Source: Bacillus cereus
GTDB taxonomy: Bacteria > Bacillota > Bacilli > Bacillales > Bacillaceae_G
Direction of reading: 5' to 3'
Length of the DNA: 64,000 nt
Assembly (NCBI RefSeq): GCF_025917685.1
Contig: NZ_CP089518.1
Coordinates: forward strand, 2,605,001-2,669,000
A program made the translations under genes and the position numbers. Below the pieces are notes generated by a model. It saw only the letters and a program-made list of their open reading frames with translations, did not search any database and was not told the DNA's origin. Shown here piece after piece: positions 45,472 to 54,227 of the stretch (position 1 is the stretch's first letter; each line of letters begins with the position of its first letter).

Positions 45472-46851
45472 TTAAGCATGCACAGCATGTCCTACCGCTT
45501 GCAATAACGCTTCGTGAATTGCTTCAGATAAAGTTGGATGCGCTGCAATATAATCTCTCATAATATCAGCGGTAACTTCCGTATGAATCATTACAGTTCC
45601 TTGTCCGATTAGTTCGGTTGCACGAGGACCGATAATAGAAATCCCAACAATTTCTTGGTACTTCGGTTCCACAATGACTTTTACTTTACCCGTCTGTTCT
45701 CCAATAATAAGCGCTTTTCCGTTTGCTGTAAAAGGAAATTCTCCGATAAGAATATCACCAAATTGCTCTCTTGCTCCTTTTTCACTTAAACCGACGCTAG
45801 CAATTTCTGGAGCTGTATAAATACAGCGAGGTACAGCATGGTAGTTTACTTTCACATCTTCTCCGCTCGCGTGTAATGCTGCTGTCGTTCCTTCATGGAA
45901 GGCAACGTGAGCAAGCTGAATTCCACCAATCACATCACCTGCTGCGTAAATATGAGATACATTTGTTTGCATATGTTCATTCACAGAAATTCCTTTATTT
46001 GAAAATTGAATGCCTGCTTTTTCTAAATCTAATTCTTGTACACGTGGTTTTCGGCCTACAGAAACGAGAACAAATTCTGGATTGGCTTCTTGGATACTTC
46101 CTTCATATTCAAATGAAGCCTGCTTCTTATAATTATTTAATCCTTTTAAAGCTGCTCCTGTAAATATTTCTACTCCATCATTTTCTAGTTTCTCTCTTAA
46201 TATATTTGCAATATCTTCATCTTCACCAGGTAATAATTGCGGTGCCATTTCAACAATCGTAACTTTTGTTCCAAGCCGACTATAAATACTTGCAAACTCG
46301 CAACCTATTACACCACCGCCAACGATTAATAATGATTTCGGTATATTTTCTAGGGACATCGCATGGCTACTATTTAAAATCCACTTCCCATCAAATGGAG
46401 CAAAAGGTAATTCAGTTGGTTCTGAACCTGCCGCTATAATGAACTGTTCTCCATCTACTACATCTTCCTTATCACCGTGTGTAACTCGCACACGGTCATC
46501 CGTTTCAAATTTTGCTTTACCTTGTATAACTTTTATTTTATTTTTCTTCATTAAATATTGAATTCCTTGGACGAGCTGCGATACGATTTGTGATTTCCTC
46601 GCTTGTATTTGCTTCCAATCAATTGATATACTTCCTTTGTTAAGCGTAACTCCATAATTATTCGCTTTTCTCACAATATCATGCACTTCCGCACTTTCTA
46701 ACAAAGATTTTGTAGGCATGCAACCAACATTTAAACAAGTCCCGCCAAGATCAGCTTCATCAATAAGAGTGACATCTTTTCCATTTTGAGCCGCGGTAAT
46801 TGCCGCTACATAGCCAGCAGGGCCGCCACCAATAACAACTAAATTACTCAT
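45472..46851 (-). CDS. acoL: Acetoin dehydrogenase complex dihydrolipoamide dehydrogenase (E3)
   Basis: 459-residue flavoprotein. GGGPAGYVAAITAAQ (FAD), GGTCLNVGCMPTKSL (redox disulfide), GGGVIGCEFASIYSRLGTKVTIVE (NAD) and HAHPTLSE-like AHPTLSEAIHEAL at the C-terminus are all present. Reoxidises the lipoyl arms of AcoC. Last of acoABCL. Context, more than sequence, distinguishes it from the other E3 paralogues of the genome. Confidence 0.92.
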   Translation of the reverse strand: MSNLVVIGGGPAGYVAAITAAQNGKDVTLIDEADLGGTCLNVGCMPTKSLLESAEVHDIVRKANNYGVTLNKGSISIDWKQIQARKSQIVSQLVQGIQYLMKKNKIKVIQGKAKFETDDRVRVTHGDKEDVVDGEQFIIAAGSEPTELPFAPFDGKWILNSSHAMSLENIPKSLLIVGGGVIGCEFASIYSRLGTKVTIVEMAPQLLPGEDEDIANILREKLENDGVEIFTGAALKGLNNYKKQASFEYEGSIQEANPEFVLVSVGRKPRVQELDLEKAGIQFSNKGISVNEHMQTNVSHIYAAGDVIGGIQLAHVAFHEGTTAALHASGEDVKVNYHAVPRCIYTAPEIASVGLSEKGAREQFGDILIGEFPFTANGKALIIGEQTGKVKVIVEPKYQEIVGISIIGPRATELIGQGTVMIHTEVTADIMRDYIAAHPTLSEAIHEALLQAVGHAVHA

Positions 46852-46866
46852 TCTCTCACCTTCTCT

Positions 46867-48066
46867 TTATAAAAGAATTGTTACAGGTTCTTCTAAATAA
46901 CGTTTAATTGTGCGTAAAAATGCAGCTGCTGGTGCACCATCTAATACACGATGATCGAATGTTAAACTTAAAGGTAACATACTTCCTTTTCTTAATTTTT
47001 CCCCTTTATATACTGGAACATGTTCAATTGCCCCCACACCTAAAATACCAGTTTCAGGCGTATTTAATACTGGTGTGAAATATTCAATTCCAAAGCTACC
47101 TAAATTACTAATTGTAAAGGTTGTTCCTTGCATATCATCACTACTTAAACTACCTTTTCTTGCTTTTTGTGCAACGTTTTTAATTTGTTTAGATAACTCT
47201 ACTAAAGATAGATTATTAGCAAAGCGAATAGCCGGAACGACTAATCCTTTTTCTATTGCGACCGCCATACCTAAATGAACATGTCCAAATTGATGGATTG
47301 CATCATCTATATAAGCGCTGTTCATTTCTTTATGCTCCCCAAGCGCTAATACAACAGCGCGAGAAACGAGATCCGTAATAGTTAGTTTGTTATCGTATCT
47401 TTCTTGTACAACTTCCGCTATTTCTTTATGTAAAGCCACTAAATCTGTAACATCTACTTTCATCGTTAATGTTAATTGCGCACTATTTTGTAAGCTTGCA
47501 TGCATACGGTTTGCGATTGCTTTCCGCATACCAGTAACAGGAATTACTTTGCTTTCTTCTTGTTCTAGTACTTCTGGAATTGTCACTCTTTCTTCAAGTG
47601 CTTTTAATACATCTACCTTTGTAATTCTTCCGCCAGGACCTGTACCAATTAATTCCCTAATATTAAGATTTTCGGTTTTTGCAATTTTCTTCGCTACTGG
47701 AGATATTTTGACCCTTTGCTTCACCATTTCTTTCGCATATGGTTCTGGATGTTGTACATTTTTAGGTTCTGGATTAGGTATTTTTTCTTCTACAACATGA
47801 ATATTTTCATGAACCTCTACTTTTTCATTCGGTTTACCGATGTAGCAAATTATAGTACCAGGTGGAACTCCCTCATCTTCACTTACAGCTATATCAAGAA
47901 CAGTTCCATCAGCTGGTGCTTCTATTTCAGTTTCGATTTTTTCTGAGTTAATACTAGCAATTAGTTCACCTTTTGCTACATGATCGCCCGCTTTAATATT
48001 CCAGCTCGTAATAATACCTTCTTTCATCGCCATACCTAACTTCGGCATTACAACTTCTACAGCCAT
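46867..48066 (-). CDS. acoC: Acetoin dehydrogenase E2, dihydrolipoamide acetyltransferase
   Basis: 399 residues: N-terminal lipoyl domain with lysine in SINSEKIETEIEAP, a peripheral-subunit-binding domain (RVKISPVAKKIAKTENLNIRELIGTGPGGRI), and the catalytic core ending DHRVLDGAPAAAFL. Transfers the acetyl group released from acetoin to CoA. Third gene of the operon. Confidence 0.94.
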   Translation of the reverse strand: MAVEVVMPKLGMAMKEGIITSWNIKAGDHVAKGELIASINSEKIETEIEAPADGTVLDIAVSEDEGVPPGTIICYIGKPNEKVEVHENIHVVEEKIPNPEPKNVQHPEPYAKEMVKQRVKISPVAKKIAKTENLNIRELIGTGPGGRITKVDVLKALEERVTIPEVLEQEESKVIPVTGMRKAIANRMHASLQNSAQLTLTMKVDVTDLVALHKEIAEVVQERYDNKLTITDLVSRAVVLALGEHKEMNSAYIDDAIHQFGHVHLGMAVAIEKGLVVPAIRFANNLSLVELSKQIKNVAQKARKGSLSSDDMQGTTFTISNLGSFGIEYFTPVLNTPETGILGVGAIEHVPVYKGEKLRKGSMLPLSLTFDHRVLDGAPAAAFLRTIKRYLEEPVTILL

Positions 48067-48093
48067 GTTTCTCTCTCCCTTCTCATCGTTTCA

Positions 48094-49128
48094 TTACACA
48101 TGTAATAAAGATTGGTCTCCAATCATTTCTGAAACAGTTTCAATTACTTTCTCCGGCGTTGGTAAATATAACTTTTCAAGTGGTGGCGAGAACGGAACTG
48201 GTGTATGTGGTGCTGTAATTCGTTTAATAGGTGCATCTAACAAATCGAATCCTTTATCGGCTACAATTGCTGCAATATCTGTTGCGATACTACATCTTGG
48301 ATTTGCTTCGTCAATAACAATTAGCCGATTTGTTTTTTCAACAGATGCTAAAATCGTATCCTCATCCAACGGTGATAAAGAACGTGGATCGATTACTTCT
48401 ACTTCAAGTCCCTTTTTCGATAATTGCTCAGCAGCTGCAAGTGCTGTATGAACTTGTTTTCCAATTGCGATGATTGTTACATCAGAACCCTCGCGTTTAA
48501 TATCTGCTTTCCCTAAAGGAATTGTATAGTACCCTTCTGGCACTTCACCTTTCATATTGTAGAGTGTTTTATCTTCAAAGAAGATTACTGGGTCATCATC
48601 TTCAATTGCCGCTAATAATAAGCCTTTTGCGTCATACGGAGTAGAAGGAACGACAACTTTTATACCTGGAATGCTCGTAAATAACGCATATAAACTTTGC
48701 GAATGTTGTGCTGCTGCGCTAAAACCAGCACCATGCATCGTACGTACTGTAACTGGCACTTTCGCTTTACCACCGAACATATAGCGGAACTTTGCACCTT
48801 GATTTAATACTTGATCAAGACAACTACCGATAAAATCATTAAACATTAATTCAGCAATCGGACGTAAACCTGTTGCCGCCGCTGCCATCGCCGCTCCCAT
48901 ATAACCTGCTTCTGAAATTGGTGTATCTAAAATACGATTTCGGCCAAATTCTTGTACAAGTCCTTTCGTAACACCGAGTACACCGCCCCACGCTTCATCA
49001 TCTTGCAAGTGATCAACTTGTGCACCACCTGCAACATCTTCTCCGATTAAAATTACGTTTTCATCACGACGCATTGAAATTTTCATCGCTTCATTAATTG
49101 CAGTTGACATACTTACTGTTCTAGTCAT
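48094..49128 (-). CDS. acoB: Acetoin dehydrogenase E1 component beta subunit
   Basis: 344-residue TPP-dependent subunit. VILIGEDVAGGAQVDHLQDDEAWGG and GRNRILDTPISEAGYMGAAMAAA are diagnostic. The C-terminal part contains PRSLSPLDEDTILASVEKTNRLIVIDE. Works with AcoA to cleave acetoin to acetaldehyde and a bound hydroxyethyl unit. Confidence 0.95.
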   Translation of the reverse strand: MTRTVSMSTAINEAMKISMRRDENVILIGEDVAGGAQVDHLQDDEAWGGVLGVTKGLVQEFGRNRILDTPISEAGYMGAAMAAAATGLRPIAELMFNDFIGSCLDQVLNQGAKFRYMFGGKAKVPVTVRTMHGAGFSAAAQHSQSLYALFTSIPGIKVVVPSTPYDAKGLLLAAIEDDDPVIFFEDKTLYNMKGEVPEGYYTIPLGKADIKREGSDVTIIAIGKQVHTALAAAEQLSKKGLEVEVIDPRSLSPLDEDTILASVEKTNRLIVIDEANPRCSIATDIAAIVADKGFDLLDAPIKRITAPHTPVPFSPPLEKLYLPTPEKVIETVSEMIGDQSLLHV

Positions 49129-49145
49129 TATTTTTCACCCTCCTC

Positions 49146-50144
49146 TTATTTGTAAGAAACGTATACATCTTTTAATAATTCTGCATCCTCTGGATATGGA
49201 CTATTTTCACTAAATTCAATTGATTTTTGGACTGCTTCATCTACTGCCTTTTCCATATCAACAAGTTCATTTTCTGTTAATAAGCCTTCATGAATTAAAT
49301 GCTTACGGAAATGCACAATCGCATCTTTTTCATTTAAATGCTCTTCTTTTTCTTCTGAAGTTTTATATGTTTGTGCTTCCCCTTCAAAATGACCGTAGTT
49401 ACGATATGTCATACATTCAATAATTGTTGGTCCACCGCCATTACGCGCACGTTCTATCGCTTCTTCCGCGGCTTTATATACTGCAAGTAGATCTTTCCCA
49501 TCCACCTGAACACCTGGAATATTGTAAGCTTTCGCTCGATCTGCAATGGAATCACAACTTGAAGCATATTCAAATGTCGTTGCTTCACCGTAACCATTAT
49601 TTTCTGCGATAAAAATAACTGGTAACTTCCAAATCGCCGCTAAATTAACTCCTTCATGAAATGTCCCTTCATTATTTGCTCCGTCACCGAAGAAACAAAC
49701 ACTTACATCTTTCGTTCCTTTATATTTAGCTGTTAATGCTGAACCGCAAGCAAGTGGGAAACCGCCGCCTACAATTCCATTCGCACCAAGCATTCCTTTA
49801 TTTAAATCGGCAATATGCATTGAGCCGCCTTTTCCTTTACATAATCCTGTCGCTTTCCCAAAAAGTTCAGCCATCATACCGTTTAAATCACAGCCTTTTG
49901 CGATACAATGTCCATGTCCTCTATGCGTACTTGTAATACTGTCACTATCTGTTAAGTGGGCACATACACCAACTGCTACCGCTTCTTCACCTGCGTATAA
50001 ATGAACGAAACCTGGCAGCACGCCTTGAGCGAACAATTCATGTACCTTATCTTCAAACTTACGAATCTCTAACATTTTTTCATACATCCAACGAGCTTGT
50101 TCTTTCGAAATTTCATTCCCTTTACTTTCAGTTGTTTTTAACAT
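49146..50144 (-). CDS. acoA: Acetoin dehydrogenase E1 component alpha subunit
   Basis: 332 residues. GDGANNEGTFHEGVNLAAIWKLPVIFIAENNGY carries the TPP/Mg binding motif; STHRGHGHCIAKG is the conserved His loop. Start at 50144 (GGAGGG 7 nt away) rather than 50171 in the same frame. First gene of acoABCL behind a sigma-54 promoter, so under AcoR control. Confidence 0.95.
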   Translation of the reverse strand: MLKTTESKGNEISKEQARWMYEKMLEIRKFEDKVHELFAQGVLPGFVHLYAGEEAVAVGVCAHLTDSDSITSTHRGHGHCIAKGCDLNGMMAELFGKATGLCKGKGGSMHIADLNKGMLGANGIVGGGFPLACGSALTAKYKGTKDVSVCFFGDGANNEGTFHEGVNLAAIWKLPVIFIAENNGYGEATTFEYASSCDSIADRAKAYNIPGVQVDGKDLLAVYKAAEEAIERARNGGGPTIIECMTYRNYGHFEGEAQTYKTSEEKEEHLNEKDAIVHFRKHLIHEGLLTENELVDMEKAVDEAVQKSIEFSENSPYPEDAELLKDVYVSYK

Positions 50145-50180
50145 GTCCAGCCCTCCTATTTTCTTGTTCATCTTTTATAT

Positions 50181-50197
50181 TGCAAGTACTGTGCCAA
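50181..50197 (-). promoter_or_regulatory. Sigma-54 promoter of the aco operon
   Basis: TTGGCACAGTACTTGCA on the minus strand has the complete -24 (TGGCA) and -12 (TTGCA) elements with the 5-nt spacing required. It is 37 nt upstream of acoA. Confidence 0.92.
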
Positions 50198-50241
50198 ATT
50201 CTAATCCTTGATTTAATAGGTTTTCTCTTTTCTTTCATAAT

Positions 50242-50287
50242 AAAAAAGTGGACAAAATGAGACGTTTGTCTCGTTTTGTCCACTTTT
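50242..50287. promoter_or_regulatory. Long palindrome: terminator and possible AcoR upstream activating site
   Basis: GTGGACAAAA-TGAGAC-gttt-GTCTC-g-TTTTGTCCAC, almost perfect. It follows the DinB gene with a minus-strand T run and centres roughly 70 bp before the -24 element, the usual place for an enhancer bound by a sigma-54 activator. It may serve both roles. Confidence 0.6.
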
Positions 50288-50313
50288 GTTCACCTAATTT
50301 GAGAATTATTATC

Positions 50314-50793
50314 TTATTCATTATCAAAACTCTTCTGTAACTTCCGGATATAAATAATTTGACCAATATGATAAGCATTATGAGTTGTTACGTTTGCTAG
50401 CACTTCCCACCACTTCGCACTTACTAGAAATCCAATTACATCACTTTCTACCCTCTCTTCATTGATGAGCTTTTGCCATTGTAACAGTTTCTCTAGTAGT
50501 TTTTCTCTTAACTCATCGAAAGATTGATTATCTGAAAGCATAAAACTTTTGTTATTATCACCAATAGCAGGCACGGCATTAACATTCGATTCTTTGTACC
50601 TAGTTTGCCACGTTGAGTTCCAATACAGTAAATGTTGTACAATTTCAGCTATACTATTACTCTCTTCATTCGGTTTCCAGAAAGCTTCTCTCTCAGATAA
50701 ATCTTTCACTGCATCTGAAAATGGAATATACCAACTAGGATCATTTGCATTCGCCAATAATTGATCTGCTAATACATCTTTCACATGGGCCAT
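50314..50793 (-). CDS. DinB family protein
   Basis: 159 residues, a four-helix metal-binding bundle. EMVQHLLYWNSTW-like SIAEIVQHLLYWNSTWQTRY and TTHNAYHIGQIIYIRKL hold the His residues of the metal site. Family members include bacillithiol transferases. Single-gene unit; its terminator overlaps the aco upstream region. Confidence 0.85.
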   Translation of the reverse strand: MAHVKDVLADQLLANANDPSWYIPFSDAVKDLSEREAFWKPNEESNSIAEIVQHLLYWNSTWQTRYKESNVNAVPAIGDNNKSFMLSDNQSFDELREKLLEKLLQWQKLINEERVESDVIGFLVSAKWWEVLANVTTHNAYHIGQIIYIRKLQKSFDNE

Positions 50794-50987
50794 TTTTCTT
50801 CCCTCATTTCATTAACGTATTCATACTCACTTCTTTATATACGCTGAGTCCGAATAATTCCCTCTTTTAAAAATCATTAAAAAATCTCGTATAACATTAA
50901 TGGGTACTTCTCTCAAAATGAATGTTAGAATAATAGATTTTCTTATCATAACTCGTTATGATAAAAGAAAAAGAAAGCTGGCAGAAA

Positions 50988-51833
50988 ATGAATAAAAAAA
51001 TCGCAATTATTACAGGATCCTCAAGTGGATTTGGGCTATTAACTACACTTGAACTTGCAAAAAAAGATTATTTAGTTATCGCTACAATGCGAAACCTTGA
51101 AAAGCAAGTAAACTTACTATCTCAAGCTGCTAAACTCAACTTACAACAAAATATAAAAGTTCAACAATTAGATGTAACAGACCAAAGTTCTATACATAGC
51201 TTCCAATTATTTTTAAAAGAAATAAACAGAGTAGACCTTCTCATTAATAATGCAGGATATGCAAATGGGGGCTTTGTAGAAGAAATTGCAGTAGAGGAAT
51301 ACCGTAAACAATTTGAAACGAACCTTTTTGGAGCTATATCAATCACTCAGCTTGTCTTACCATATATGAGAGAACAGAAAAGCGGAAAAATCATTAATAT
51401 AAGCAGTATTAGTGGCCAAGTTGGATTCCCTGGTCTATCCCCTTACGTTTCTTCAAAATATGCATTAGAAGGATGGAGTGAATCCCTTCGTTTAGAAGTA
51501 AAACCTTTCGGAATAGATGTTGTATTAGTGGAACCAGGCTCTTATAACACCAATATATGGGAAGTTGGTAAACAACTAGCTACAAATCAATCTGAAACTA
51601 CTTCTCCTTACAAAGAATATATGGATAAAATACAAAAACATATTAATAGCGGCAGTGATACATTTGGTAATCCGATAGATGTTGCTAATAAAATCGTTGA
51701 AATTGCTGACGCAAAACGTACTACATTACGATATCCGATTGGAAAAGGCGTAAAATTTATGATTTTTGCGAAGAAAGTTCTTCCTTGGAGATTGTGGGAG
51801 TTTCTTGTTTTGAGGAGTTTTAAGAAGATGTAA
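50988..51833 (+). CDS. Short-chain dehydrogenase/reductase
   Basis: 281 residues. NAD(P) motif TGSSSGFG near the start, NNAGYAN, catalytic Ser in NISSISGQ, YxxxK in YVSSKYALEG. The start at 50988 is chosen since it begins the Rossmann fold; the ATG 10 codons earlier is also preceded only by weak purine-rich sequence, so the start is unsettled. Substrate unknown. The next gene (GrpB) lies 39 nt downstream. Confidence 0.88.
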   Translation: MNKKIAIITGSSSGFGLLTTLELAKKDYLVIATMRNLEKQVNLLSQAAKLNLQQNIKVQQLDVTDQSSIHSFQLFLKEINRVDLLINNAGYANGGFVEEIAVEEYRKQFETNLFGAISITQLVLPYMREQKSGKIINISSISGQVGFPGLSPYVSSKYALEGWSESLRLEVKPFGIDVVLVEPGSYNTNIWEVGKQLATNQSETTSPYKEYMDKIQKHINSGSDTFGNPIDVANKIVEIADAKRTTLRYPIGKGVKFMIFAKKVLPWRLWEFLVLRSFKKM

Positions 51834-51872
51834 GTGGCTTTATTGAAAAAATATGTAAGGGGTGCTAATTAA

Positions 51873-52382
51873 ATGCTAGGTTTACCCTATGGTAAAGTGT
51901 TTTTAGTTCCGTGGTCCGAAGAGTGGGAATTTGAGTTTTCAAAAGAAAAACAATTAATTGAGGAACAAATTGGAAAATACATTTTAGCGATACACCATAT
52001 TGGAAGTACTTCCATCCCGCATTTAAGCGCAAAGCCTATTATTGATATTGCGATTGAATTAAGAGATTATACGGTCGGTTTAAACTGTATTAAAGGGTTA
52101 GAACTACTAAATTATAAATACAGAAAAGATGTACTACCTGAAAGATACTATTTTAACAAAGGCGAGCCAAGAACTCATCAAATTCATATGTATGAACAAG
52201 AGAATACATATTTAATAGAACAATTAAGTTTCCGAGATTACTTAAGAAATAATACAACTGCTCGCATGCAGTATGAGCAGTTAAAGATTCGACTTTCACA
52301 AGCAAACCCTAACAATAAACATAAGTATGCGGAGGACAAAGCTAGTTTTATTAAATGTATATTAGATAAAACTAGCGTCTGA
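51873..52382 (+). CDS. GrpB family protein (UPF0157)
   Basis: 169 residues. VPWSEEWEFEFSKEKQLI, HHIGSTSIPHLSAKPIIDIAIE (nucleotidyltransferase-like) and LPERYYFNKGEPRTHQIHMYEQ are the family's fixed blocks. A nucleotidyltransferase superfamily member, often of unknown role. AAGGGGTG precedes the start. Confidence 0.9.
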   Translation: MLGLPYGKVFLVPWSEEWEFEFSKEKQLIEEQIGKYILAIHHIGSTSIPHLSAKPIIDIAIELRDYTVGLNCIKGLELLNYKYRKDVLPERYYFNKGEPRTHQIHMYEQENTYLIEQLSFRDYLRNNTTARMQYEQLKIRLSQANPNNKHKYAEDKASFIKCILDKTSV

Positions 52383-52403
52383 AAATATTTTCATTTCCAA
52401 AAC

Positions 52404-52447
52404 AAAAAGCAACCATTTATCACCTAACAGATACATGGTTGCTTTTC
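52404..52447 (+). terminator. Terminator of GrpB unit
   Basis: AAAAGCAACCAT / ATGGTTGCTTTT with a long loop. Confidence 0.8.
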
Positions 52448-52471
52448 ACTCCATCCCCTTGTTTTCTTCTT

Positions 52472-52842
52472 TTACGTTAAAAACGGCTGGAAGTAAAGTA
52501 ACAATGCAATCATAATAATAAATGCAACTAAGCCGATTATCGAAAGAATGCATTCTTTCGATTCCCTATTATATTTCCACTCCATCCATGCCCGTAACGT
52601 CCATAAAGTTCCGAAAAAAATGAACATAACATATCCTACATTTTCGCTATTTACATAAGTAAAACAAGTTATGAAATAAATAATAAATAATACTATTTCC
52701 AATTTCATATGCAAACTATTCACATACTTATAACCGAAGAACCCCCTCTTCTTCATATTCAATTTTTTTCTTAGAAACTGTTCTAAAAAGTAACCACCTA
52801 TACCTAGTACAATAATAATAATAAAATAGCAGAGGTTCCCAT
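52472..52842 (-). pseudogene. DUF4181 membrane protein (paralogue 1), frameshifted
   Basis: From the ATG at 52842 (SD GGAGGGAG) the frame reads MGTSAILLLLLY and stops; adding one base to the T run at 52823-52826 restores IIIIVLGIGGYFLEQFLRKKLNMKKRGFFGYKYVNSLHMK, which aligns with the intact paralogue at 52963. The coding length is 371 nt, one short of 124 codons. A frame from 52762 with TTG could give only the last part. Membrane protein of about three helices; function unknown. Confidence 0.8.
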
Positions 52843-52962
52843 TTCGCTCCCTCCTATTACCTAATTTATTTTTAGAAATAAAGTTGATTTTATTATGATT
52901 ACTTTCTACTAAACAATTTAAAATTCCACCAAATTATTAGTGTGCTTTCAATAATTATTTTG

Positions 52963-53346
52963 TCATGCAGCAGGTGGAACAAAGTAAAACATCATCGAAA
53001 TCATAAGGATAAACGAAGTTAATCCGAATAACGAAATAATATACTCTTTCGATTTTTTATCATACTTCCATTCCATCCATGCTCTTAAAATCCAGGAAAC
53101 CCCTAAATAAGTAAAAATGACATACGCAATATTAGCGCTTTCGAATTTGAATATATAAATAAAACTAGTTATTAAATAAACAAAAATTAGTCCTATTTCT
53201 AATTTTTTATGTAAGCTATTTACATGTTTATTATATCCCCATAAGCCTTTCTTTGGCATATTCAACTTTCTTCTTAAAAATTGTTCTAAAAAGTAGCCCA
53301 CTATACAAAAAACAAAGATTATAATCCAAAACGTATAGGTTCTCAT
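52963..53346 (-). CDS. DUF4181 membrane protein (paralogue 2)
   Basis: 127 residues. One N-terminal helix (YTFWIIIFVFCIVGYFLEQFL), the NMPKKGLWGYNKHVNSLHKKLEIGLIFVY region, the block RAWMEWKYDKKSKEYI, and a final helix. The shared block W-MEWKYDKxS-EYI is the DUF4181 signature. The ATG at 53346 has the better spaced GGAGGA. Intact and next to the frameshifted paralogue 1. Confidence 0.85.
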   Translation of the reverse strand: MRTYTFWIIIFVFCIVGYFLEQFLRRKLNMPKKGLWGYNKHVNSLHKKLEIGLIFVYLITSFIYIFKFESANIAYVIFTYLGVSWILRAWMEWKYDKKSKEYIISLFGLTSFILMISMMFYFVPPAA

Positions 53347-53360
53347 TTCCATTCCTCCTA

Positions 53361-53807
53361 TTAACTCATTGAATTATTTAAAATAAAGTGGATGATATTA
53401 CAGTTATTCTCTTCTAAATAATTTAAGATTCCTATAGGGTATATTGGCTTCTCCTTTAATTCGTCTAGACTTTTCCAAATTAATATAATATCTTCATGTT
53501 CTTTATGCCTTATTTCATTTGTAATTATCTCTTCAACCGTTCCCCAATGTATTAATGTACAATGATGTCCTTTTTCGTTGTTCCACTCAAAAATATGCTC
53601 ATTTACAACAGCTAACTCTTGAACATCGATCTTCAAATCGTATTCTTCCATTAATTCTCGCATTATTGCTTCTTTTGCTATTTCACCAAATTCAATAGAA
53701 CCGCCTGGAAAACGATAAAATGTTTTACTTAAATCACATTGTACAAGTACTTTAGAATGATCTTCATTTAAAATCATTACTTCAGCACGTAATTTAGGTA
53801 TTTTCAT
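53361..53807 (-). CDS. Nudix hydrolase (MutT-like)
   Basis: 148 residues. Nudix box GGSIEFGEIAKEAIMRELMEEYDL is complete. Start at 53807 with GGGGAGA; an ATG 8 codons earlier is less likely. It lies between two DUF4181 genes with 14- and 28-nt gaps, so the set is one transcription unit. Confidence 0.88.
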   Translation of the reverse strand: MKIPKLRAEVMILNEDHSKVLVQCDLSKTFYRFPGGSIEFGEIAKEAIMRELMEEYDLKIDVQELAVVNEHIFEWNNEKGHHCTLIHWGTVEEIITNEIRHKEHEDIILIWKSLDELKEKPIYPIGILNYLEENNCNIIHFILNNSMS

Positions 53808-53835
53808 TTTGTCTCCCCATTCATTCCACATAGGA

Positions 53836-54213
53836 TTAAATCCAATAACTATAAAAGAAAAGATTAATCATAATTCCTGTTATTATTAATAATGGAACTG
53901 TTCCTAAAGAAATGACATATTCCCTCGATTCTTTATCATATTTCCACTCCATATATGATTGAAAGCAGTATAAAGTTATTAAAAATAATAGGGGTAAATT
54001 ACTAATATAAACGGGATTTAAAGTGGCACATATCATCGTTACAATTATATAAGAAATGATAAGAGCCCTAGTACCCCATTTATGAGCGTTGTTTACATAT
54101 TTACTATTCCAGTCAGTTTGTTTCGGTATATTTAATTTTTTTCTCACTACTTTTTCCAAAAAAACTAAGAATACGATCCATAATACTAATAAAGCCCCTT
54201 TAACTAAAAGCAG
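53836..54213 (-). CDS. DUF4181 membrane protein (paralogue 3) with apparent CTG start
   Basis: Coding begins no later than the TTG at 54159, but an in-frame upstream helix LLVKGALLVLWIVFLVFLEKVV completes the DUF4181 fold. The only codon 6 nt after the strong GGAGGAG is CTG at 54211-54213; no ATG, GTG or TTG occurs in that helix before 54159. The 125-residue product then matches paralogue 2 in length and has the W-ME-WKYDKESREYV block. The start should be verified. Confidence 0.75.
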   Translation of the reverse strand: MLLVKGALLVLWIVFLVFLEKVVRKKLNIPKQTDWNSKYVNNAHKWGTRALIISYIIVTMICATLNPVYISNLPLLFLITLYCFQSYMEWKYDKESREYVISLGTVPLLIITGIMINLFFYSYWI

Positions 54214-54227
54214 CGATGTCTCCTCCT

